Positions 52,833 through 60,000 of a stretch of DNA of 60,000 bases are shown piece by piece. Positions within the stretch are counted from its first letter, which is position 1. Every line of letters starts with the position of its first letter. This DNA comes from Symsagittifera roscoffensis (Eukaryota > Xenacoelomorpha > Acoela > Convolutidae), in assembly GCF_963678635.1 (NCBI RefSeq), contig NC_087065.1, positions 21,769,480-21,829,479 on the forward strand. The letters run 5' to 3'. A program made the translations under genes and the position numbers. The notes under the pieces were generated by a model. The model was not told the origin of the DNA. It was given only the letters and a program-made list of their open reading frames with translations, and made no database searches.

Positions 52833-55679
52833 CTACAATCAAAATTATGCCTTATCAACGCACAAAGTCTCTTGAGCCTAAATCAGCGTCTGAAGTTAAT
52901 CAATTTTCTTTCTTTACATTCTCCTGATATCGTGTTCATTACTGAAACATGGTTTAAACCAGAAATTACTGATCCCGAAATTTTTCCTATGAATTCTCCC
53001 TATTCGGTTATTGCTCGAAAAGACCGCACTTCTGGAGAACACGGAGGTGTTCTCATTGCTACAAAAAATAGTTTTGCTTTAAATTATTCAATTCCATCAT
53101 ACGATGCAGATTACTGCATCAGACTTTCAATATATTCGGGTGCAGTTAATCATATTTTCCTCCTTATTTACAACCCCCCCGCGTCGTCGCAGTTTCGGAT
53201 ACCTGCCAAAACGCTTACTGATTCAATACGTTATTTTAACTCCAAATTGATTAATGGTTCTAGTTCGTACACAATCTTAGGTGACCTAAATCTGCCTGAT
53301 ATCTGTTGGGCATCTTCTGATGGAGGCTGTGATTACTCAAAACTGTTCCTAGAGGTTATTGAGGATCATAGCTTAATGCCTCTTGTATATGAACCCACAC
53401 ATCGCTCAGGCAACACTCTTGATATCATTTTAACTTCGCACACAGAATTGTTCACTGCATTTGTAAATGAAGTGCTTTACTCAGACCATTTTCCTTTATT
53501 TGCATTTTTTACCATTCCTGAAGCAGCGCCTACTGTGATTGGGAATTTTATGAAATCCTCGCTATCTAAATCATCTTTCTCTCATTCGATCTTCAATAGT
53601 AACATCAGCCCTTGCTTTACCAAACTCATTGTGGAACAAAACTCATGTTATTCCATATCCACCACTAATGATTATGTAGATAGCTGGTACGCTCAGATCA
53701 ATCATGCAATTTTTTATCATGCGCACATAAAACTAAAAGACGCCAGCAACTTCCCTATTATTTTTCGTCGCATACAGTTCATTTACTGAATAAGCACTAT
53801 TCCATATCTAAACGGACAGCCAATACAAATCATTTAGCTTCGATCCAACAAGACCTTAACAATTCAATCGAGTTGGGTAAAACTTGTCTCCTTGAATCTT
53901 TAAGACCAAATTCTACCCGTGATTGCTTTAAATACCTTCGATCTTTTACCAAAAGGAAACTACCAAACCAAATGCACTGGATGAATAGAAAAGCATCCAC
54001 TTCTATTGAAATAGCCATTCTTTTGAACGATTACTTACTTCTGTTCAGTGTTTCTAGAAAAGCACGAAATTCAAATCCTACAACCCAAAAAACCCACCAT
54101 TTTTCTATCCGATCTCCATGTCAACCTTAATAAGGTCGAGAAAGCTCTCGAATTTGCTAAACCTTCTTGCATTACCAACGACCACCTCCCAACCTTTATT
54201 CTTAACTGCTGCAGTGAATTAATATCTCCTCTAGTCGTGCAGCTCTTTGTCAAGGTTTTGGAAACTAAAACGTGGCCAGAACTTTGGAAATGTGCGTTTA
54301 TTACGCCAATTCTTAATTCTAGTATTCCCGAAAACGTTGAAAATTATCGCCCGATTAGCATATTGCCTCAATTATCGATTATTCTGGAGAGAATGATCTT
54401 CGATTTCATTTATCCTAAAATTCAGGCTAAAGTTACACCTGCTCAACATGGTTTTATGACCAAGCGATCGACTGTTACTCAGCTTTTTGAATACCTAGAT
54501 CAGATTTATAACGACGTTGAGGCAAAAAACGAATGTCTTTCTGTGTACTTCGATTTTCGCAAGGCTTTTGATCAAGTTCCTCATCATATACTTATTTCGA
54601 AACTTGGTAATTTAGGCTTTGACATTAGCTTTCTTTAACTTTTTGCTTCCTATCTCACAAACCGGACGCAAATTGTCTTAATTAACAATGAAGCATCTCC
54701 AAAAGGCCATGTAACAAGTGGTGTTCCGCAAGGAAGTGTACTCGGCCCTTTGCTATTTATACTCTTCCTTAATGACATGCCAGCGGTCTTGAAAACCTCT
54801 AATTGCTTTCTGTTTGCTGATGACAGCAAACTCTATTCAAAATATGACTTTTCCTTAGTTCAAATAGACATTGATCTATTTATCAATTGGACGCTTGAAA
54901 ACGAAATGACATTTAATTCTGATAAATGCAAAGTTATTTGTTTTAACTCAACTTCCCCCAAATCTATTCTTTGCCTTAATGATTACCTAATTCCGTCAGT
55001 TTCATCTATCAAAGATCTCGGAGTAACGATATCTAGTGATTTAAAGTGGGATATCCACATTAAAACCAAACTGGTCGCAGTTAACATAGCTTTCCATTTC
55101 TTAAAACGTTCAATCCCTTATGGAGTATCCATGAGAACCAAATTCAAATATTACCAGCTATGTATTATGAGTATTTTATTGTACGGTAGTCAGGTCTGGT
55201 TTCCATCTTTAACATATCGCCGCAAACTAGAATTATTTAACAGAAAATGTTTGAAATGGGTAACGGGAGTGAACGACTATACAGAACAACTTAGAAAAAC
55301 GAATTCCTTGCCAATTTCCTTCACTATAGCTTTACATGATATGTGTTTTCTTAATCGAGTCCTGACTGATCAATTTGATTTCGACCTTTACAAATACATA
55401 AATTTTACCTTTGCAGCCAAACACCTTCGCAATAGCTCACGCCCTAAGCTTTCAACAACCCAGAATTGTCGACTCTTCTTTACAGAGCAATTTTTCTTCT
55501 ATCGCGTCTGTCGGTATGCCAACATGATTTCAGCAAACAACATAGCCTACATTTTCTCATCGCCTGAAACTTTCAAAGCAAAATTGAAAATCTATCTGAA
55601 AAATAGAATTGATATGTTCAACTTAAACAACTCTTGTTCAATGCTACTTTGTTGCCATTGCATAAATTGCCGTTCGTGA
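52833..55679 (+). pseudogene. LINE C ORF2: APE endonuclease-reverse transcriptase
   Basis: Endonuclease: LINAQSLL (catalytic Asn), FITETWFKPEI (Glu), YTILGDLNLPDICW, SGNTLDIILTS and YSDHFPLF (terminal S-D-H). RT: WKCAFITPI, ENYRPISILPQLSIILER, QHGFMTKRST, VYFDFRKAFDQVPH (Asp), SGVPQGSVLGPLLFILFLND and LFADDSKLY (FADD intact near 54813-54824). The C-terminal domain follows (ILLYGSQVWFPSL, RKCLKWVTGV). Defects: frame changes near 53770 and again near 54025, which restores the frame, and one in-frame TAA at 54636-54638. All catalytic residues I can locate are present. No ATG lies between the ORF1 stop and the endonuclease start. The frame ends with TGA at 55677-55679. Confidence 0.9.
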
Positions 55680-55767
55680 TGTCTTGTGTACATAATCATA
55701 CCGTTTCTTTTGTTTGATGCCTTTATATTTTAAAAGGAATAAATTCTTTTAGTAGTAGTAGTAGTTG

Positions 55768-55774
55768 CAATTAA
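55768..55774 (+). repeat. Target-site duplication of LINE C, right
   Basis: GCAATTA directly after the (TAG)n tail, matching 51998-52004. Confidence 0.75.
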
Positions 55775-56286
55775 ATCCAGTCTATGGAATAAATTGTAAT
55801 ACTTCCAATTTTATAAGTTAGAAAGCTTGCTAAGAAAATTTTTTTGCGAACTGATTCAATCTGTGAAATAACTTGAGATTATGCAAAGTTTTAAAGCTTT
55901 GAAATCTTGCTGAGAAAAAATGAAATTTTTTGGGAAATGATTTGGTGTACAAAAAAACTTGAAAAAAATCACAAAGTTTCATAGCTGAAATAGCTTGCTT
56001 AGAAAACTTTAACTTTTTCACAAACTGATTCGATTTTTGAAATAACTCGAAGTATTTCAAAATTTCTACTCTAGAAGCTTGCTCATAAAAGCTTCATTGT
56101 TTCGCAAACTGATTCAATCTAAGAAATATCTTGAAATATTTTAATATTAAATAGCTTTAAATGTTGCTTAGAAAAGTTTAAAATTTTTGCGAATCAATTC
56201 GATCTATGAAAAAATTGCAAAATTTCAACGTTTCATAGCTTGAAAAGTTGGCAAAAGAAAACTGAAATTTTTTGGGAACTGATTTG
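55775..56286 (+). repeat. Short-period satellite array, part 2
   Basis: Continuation of the ~85-95-bp array after the LINE, about six units (TTTCATAGCTGAAATAGCTT, GCTTAGAAAA, GCGAATCAATTCGATCTATG). Interrupted again at 56287. Confidence 0.87.
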
Positions 56287-57332
56287 TGTAACATTCGGCC
56301 GGAGGTACATGTTCACATGCTTTTAACCGTCTCTACCCAAGCCAGCTCAATGTGTGGTCCATTACCATCGGGTTGACTATGTCGTTAGTATTTAAAGCTA
56401 TCGGCCAGATCGCGCAAAAAACTTTGTTACATGCAAAAAAGTAAGCACATGGCTGAGGGCTCTTTTGCCTTTTCTCGCCCACCTGTAAACTTTTATATTC
56501 GAAGTTACTGTTCACTTTGTCCGATTGTAATTAAAATTGACAAGCAGACTAATGAGGCCATGACAAACAAATTTACGTGTTTAGTGGTCATAATTAACTT
56601 TGTAAAATAGACGATTAAATGAGTGAGGTGGGGGTGGGAAGGAAAAAGAGCCTGGCTGGGTCTCAGTACCCCCAGACTACAAGGTAACTACTCAAAACAG
56701 TGCAGCTACTCCTTATCATAATCCTTTTGATTTTGTTCGGTAGATAAAAATTATCATATCCATAGGAAATGGATCAAACCTTTCCATCAACTCCTAGCTC
56801 CTCATATTCCGAAAAATGAATTAGACGTTAATGGAAATCAGTTCAAGACATACCAGGAAGCTAAAAGTTGTTGAAAACCAATTTCAGTCTCTTCCAAGAC
56901 CCTTCCGGATTATTGAATCCGGTCATCAAAGAGCGGTATTGGTGGGTCTAGGTGGAGTAGTATAATCCTCCCAATACCCCTTTGAATTCTGGGGAACTGC
57001 TCCATAACGATTGTAGCTGTACAATTGTTACAATTCGGATGGTCTCAATCGCAATTTGAATCTTCTCCACTATAGCTTGCACGTTTATTCTGCACTGTCG
57101 AGACTTGTTGTTGTTTTTTTTTTTAAGAAAAAATCAGTAATGTGATTTTCGCGCTTTTTCAGTAACCGCGAAATTTCAAGATCGTGACTTGTCTTTATTT
57201 TCAAACGAATTCGTGTAAATGAACAGTTAACACCGTAATTCCTTCAAAACAGACAATTTCCCCACTCAAATGTAACCAATAAAATTTCGTTGTTGCCATG
57301 CATTTTGGTCGCCATTCTGGTCGAACGTCACA
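56287..57332. mobile_element. 1.05-kb element with terminal inverted repeats
   Basis: The left end TGTAACATTCGGCCGGA (56287-56303) and the reverse complement of the right end TGTGACGTTCGACCAGA (57316-57332) match at 13 of 17 positions. The sequence between is unlike the array on either side, and the array resumes immediately after it. No transposase frame is visible, so this looks like a non-autonomous DNA transposon. No clear target-site duplication could be read. The superfamily is not assigned. Confidence 0.65.
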
Positions 57333-58240
57333 TCGGTCCAAGAACTAACTTGAAATCATTCAAAGTTTCATAGCTTTAAAAAGCTTGCTTAGGAAAACTG
57401 AAAATTTTCGCGAATTGATTTGGTCAGCATAATAATTTGATTTTCATTGCTTGATTAGCTTTCTTCAAAAAACTTAAAATTTTCGCGAGCCGATTCAGTC
57501 TATAAATTAATCAAAATCTGAAGATGCACAAAATGTGCGAAAACGTTTGTTTGAATTTACAATTTTAACGCATTCTATAAATTAACTTGTATCAATGCAA
57601 AATTTCATAGATATCAAAGATTGCTTAGAAAAATGTCAAATTTTCGCGAACCGATTTGTTCCACGAAATAAATCGCCACATTTATAGTTTTCACAGCTTG
57701 ATTAGCTTGCTTCGAAAAAAATTCGCGAATGGATTCAGTTTCTGAAATAACTTGTAGTGTTTAAAAGTTTTATGGCTTGTATAGCTGGGTTCGAAAAACT
57801 TGAAGCTTTTCGCGAACTGATTCAAACTGTGAAATATCTTGAAATATTTCAATGTTTCATAGCTTTAAACCTTGCTTAGAAAAACTTAAACATTTTACGA
57901 GTCGATTCGGTCTACGAAATAACTTGAAAGAGTTCAAATTTTATTAGCTTGATTAGCTTGCTTAGAAACTCTCAAGCTTTATGCGTACTGATTCAGTTTA
58001 TGGAATAACTTGAAGTATTTGAAAGTTGCATAGCTCTATTAGCTTGACTAGAGAAACTGAAATTTTTTTCGACCCGAGTCAGTCTTTGAGTCAACATCAA
58101 TTTTTCGGGAGCCGATTCGTTCTGTAACCTTCAGTTTTTTAAACCGATTTACGGTATGGCTTAATTTGAAATTATTCGAAATTTCTTTGCTTGGATAGCT
58201 TGATCAGAACAATAGCTAATTTTTTGCGAGTCAATTGATT
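57333..58240 (+). repeat. Short-period satellite array, part 3
   Basis: About ten more units. Neighbouring CTTGAAA marks at 57838, 57923 and 58010 give periods of 85 and 87 bp. The array fades out about 100 bp before the SF3A2 exon. Confidence 0.87.
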
Positions 58241-58352
58241 ATTGGAGGCGGGCTTGCTATGCTAGTATGCGATGAAAGGACTCCTGACAGTAACTTCGGT
58301 TATTATGACACTTTTGACCTTCTGATTATTTTGAAACTTGTTGATTTCAGAG

Positions 58353-58551
58353 ATGGACTTCCAAAATCGAGCTGGAGGAAAAACGGGGAGTGGAGGGGTA
58401 GCATCTACCTCTGAGACTAATCGAGACAGAAGAGAGCGTCTGAGGCAGTTAGCTTTAGAGACTATTGACTTGGCCAAGGATCCGTATTTTATGAAAAATC
58501 ATTTGGGCTCTTACGAATGTAAATTATGCCTAACTCTACATAATAATGAAG
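58353..58551 (+). CDS. SF3A2: SF3A2 (splicing factor 3a subunit 2), first coding exon
   Basis: SF3A2 (SAP62, yeast Prp11) is part of the SF3a complex of the U2 snRNP and is needed for pre-spliceosome assembly. The exon encodes the start, MDFQNRAGGKTGSGGVAS, then RDRRERLRQLALETIDLAKD, PYFMKNHLGSYECKLCLTLH and NNEG, nearly identical to the animal protein. It includes the C-x2-C half of the matrin-type zinc finger, and the His half should be in the next exon. Acceptor TTGATTTCAG ends at 58350, two bases before ATG. Donor G|GTAAGA follows 58551 (phase 1). No further exon is seen before the window ends, so the first coding intron exceeds 1.4 kb. Confidence 0.97.
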
Positions 58552-59344
58552 GTAAGAAAATGAGTTTCGTCAATTGAATCCTAATACTTTTGTTTGAAGA
58601 AACTCCGTTGAGTTTATATTTGTTCCGACCAATGGAAATGGGGAGGAACTTTGTATTCGGGGTATGTTTCTCATTACTTTTCATGGTCCCGGTCTGCTGG
58701 TTGTATCCAATTATTGACAACCACTTATTTTTAAATGTTGATGTACACTTCTTTTTAAATATTTACCACTAACGCCACTTGTTTTTGCCTTTTTGGTTCA
58801 ACTGGTGGGGAAGGCAGCGAATGTAAAATTTTCGTTAAAAAACTAGCATCTCTTTTGCCAGAAAAAGTTAAAGTGGACTATTCAAAAACAATCTCAATCA
58901 TCAGATATAAGCTTTAAGTTTTGCTCGTTAAATCTGCGGTTAGATGATTAAGGGGAAGGAGGACCCTTTTTTCCACGAACGGTGCAGTATTCGATCCGGG
59001 TTTTAAAGCGTCTATGGCTGATCTGTAGTCTAGTGTTCCTTTTTTTCTTTTTGACGATGTTGTTGATGCGGAGTAAAAATGTCTGAGCGGCATTAAAAAA
59101 TTCAGTGTTTTAAATTTTTAATTTTGTTTTCTATGCAAAATCAATGAGTCGAGTGATATATTATATTAAAATGTTTCAGTCGTGATTCGAACTACATTCT
59201 AATTTTTTTCCCAGTGTAGAGAAAAACCGGTTTGACATTTTAAAATTTTTGTTTATTTTCGAGCGAGTAAAGCGATCGAGCAACGTTCGATTCATGAAAA
59301 TTGGTCCTTTACTGTCAGAAAAATGAAACAAAAACTAGTCTTTT
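58552..59344 (+). other. SF3A2 intron, with a possible SINE head
   Basis: No exon found. Near 58939-59000 on +, TTAGATGATTAAGG (weak box A) is followed about 40 nt later by GTATTCGATCCGG (box B-like), so a decayed tRNA-derived SINE is possible. A TA-rich tract lies near 59155-59170. Confidence 0.35.
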
Positions 59345-59669
59345 TCAAACTTTGGTACTTTTAAGAAATCCAGTTTTGGCTGACCAACCCTAAAATTTTT
59401 CTAAAGGCGCCAATATATACCAAACTTAAGGGGGGAGCGCGCGCTTAAAAAACGCGATTTTTTGGTCAAAATTTTCCAAAAAGTACCTAAAAATTCCTTT
59501 TTTGGACTGTTTTTTTTTCTTAATTTTGCCTGCGGCGCAGAAAATTTGGCAAAAATAGAGACTAAACTCAAAAAATCAATTCGGTCGACCTAAAAAAAAG
59601 GTCGACAAAAATTTCGAAAATTTTTTGAAAATCCGCCTCCCCTTCGAGAAAATCTCAGATCCGCCCCTG
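59345..59669 (+). mobile_element. R1 family, hAT-like MITE, copy 3 (5'-truncated)
   Basis: Core blocks GGTACTTTTAAGAAATCCA, CCTAAAATTTTTCTAAAGGC, CCTGCGGCGCAGAAAATTTG and GGTCGACCTAAAAAAAAGG align with the reverse complement of 30880-31180. The 3' terminus is intact: CTCAGATCCGCCCCTG ending at 59669. The G-rich 5' terminus is absent. Confidence 0.75.
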
Positions 59670-60000
59670 ATCTATTATATTTTAAATGCGGAATTCACCA
59701 TCTCGTCATATTTAAAAGCTTTTTCAACGTATTATTTTTGCAAGTTTAACAACAGAATTTTTTCACGTTTAAGCTATATCGTACATTGCAATAGTTCAGA
59801 TTTTTTTTTCGATTTTCCGGTTTAAATTTAGCGTTAATTTTACCAAGTTTGAAATTAGCAACCCAATATTGAGATGCTGTCAGAGCTTCCCCAGGTGTTG
59901 CGATTCCTCCATATATGAAGTAACCAAATCTTTTTAATTTACGAGATACGGCAATTTTCGAGATTTTTCAAAAATTTCTAGAAAACGTAATTTGAAAAAA
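59670..60000 (+). repeat. Dispersed repeat family R2, copy 2 (runs off window)
   Basis: Starts immediately after the R1 terminus with ATCTATTA and aligns with the minus strand of 29400-29860 (CTTTTTCAACGTATTATTTT, CACGTTTAAGCTATATCG, TAGCAACCCAATATTG, TTTACGAGATACGGCAATTT). Non-coding. Confidence 0.65.

Larger units (their letters stand above)
52005..55767 (+). mobile_element. Nearly full-length CR1-like LINE (family C) inserted in the satellite
   Basis: A 3.76-kb non-LTR retrotransposon with a short 5' UTR (~44 nt), ORF1 with a PHD finger, an endonuclease-RT ORF2, a ~70-nt 3' UTR and a (TAG)n tail at 55751-55766. GCAATTA at 51998-52004 and 55768-55774 is the likely target-site duplication (8-9 bp if one mismatch is allowed), and the array resumes right after it. 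The few frame breaks make it the youngest LINE in the window. PHD-bearing ORF1 proteins are known from CR1-like elements. Confidence 0.9.

Noticed and set aside
58590-58772. 60-aa + frame after SF3A2 exon 1
   Set aside because: It does not continue the SF3A2 zinc finger (no His ligands) and is separated by a good GTAAGA donor. It is intron sequence.

Overview
The window is AT-rich nuclear DNA from an animal. It holds spliced protein-coding genes (GT-AG introns from 75 bp to about 3.3 kb) set among many decayed retrotransposons and tandem repeats. Three conserved host genes can be read: a TRAF-family signalling adaptor on + (19013-24758, interrupted by a 200-N assembly gap), a DAZAP2 homologue on - (28744-36286, all five coding exons found, 162 aa), and the first coding exon of splicing factor SF3A2 on + (58353-58551, running off the window). 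TRAF and DAZAP2 indicate a metazoan. The phylum cannot be fixed from sequence alone. Splice-acceptor-like sites just upstream of the start codons, most clearly in DAZAP2 and SF3A2, would fit a lineage with spliced-leader trans-splicing, but this is unproven.

Layout. 1-2241: remains of a LINE ORF1 (coiled coil plus RRM-like part) and a spacer carrying four copies of a short motif. 2242-18063: two related, dead LINE families, called A and B here, arranged as nested tandem duplications. An inner ~2.55-kb duplication created a B-to-A chimera, and then the whole ~7.63-kb block was duplicated head to tail (2783-10409 and 10410-18063). 18064-25000: the TRAF gene, with a foldback element and a repeat fragment in its introns. 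25000-36300: the DAZAP2 gene and its 3' flank, with SINE-like tRNA-derived copies, a hAT-like MITE family and an antisense-to-window RT scrap. 36680-38934: a truncated LINE, a tRNA-derived SINE and a probable LINE 3' end with a (CTA)n tail. 38935-47430: about 8.5 kb of strikingly purine-rich + strand with fragmentary open frames and no family I recognise. 47468-51115: three tandem ~1.2-kb units derived from a minus-strand LINE reverse transcriptase, joined by perfect 14-bp-arm hairpins. 51117-58240: a satellite-like array of ~85-95-bp units split by two insertions, a nearly full-length CR1-like LINE with target-site duplication (52005-55767) and a 1.05-kb element with terminal inverted repeats (56287-57332). 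58250-60000: SF3A2 exon 1 and its intron, with further MITE and repeat copies.

The host genes have unrelated roles (TNF/Toll-type signalling, a small proline/tyrosine-rich adaptor, U2 snRNP splicing), and nothing suggests co-regulation. The most unusual signals are the nested duplications, the hairpin-joined RT macrosatellite, the in-frame UGA-CUA junction between the ORFs of the young LINE, and the purine-rich unidentified block.
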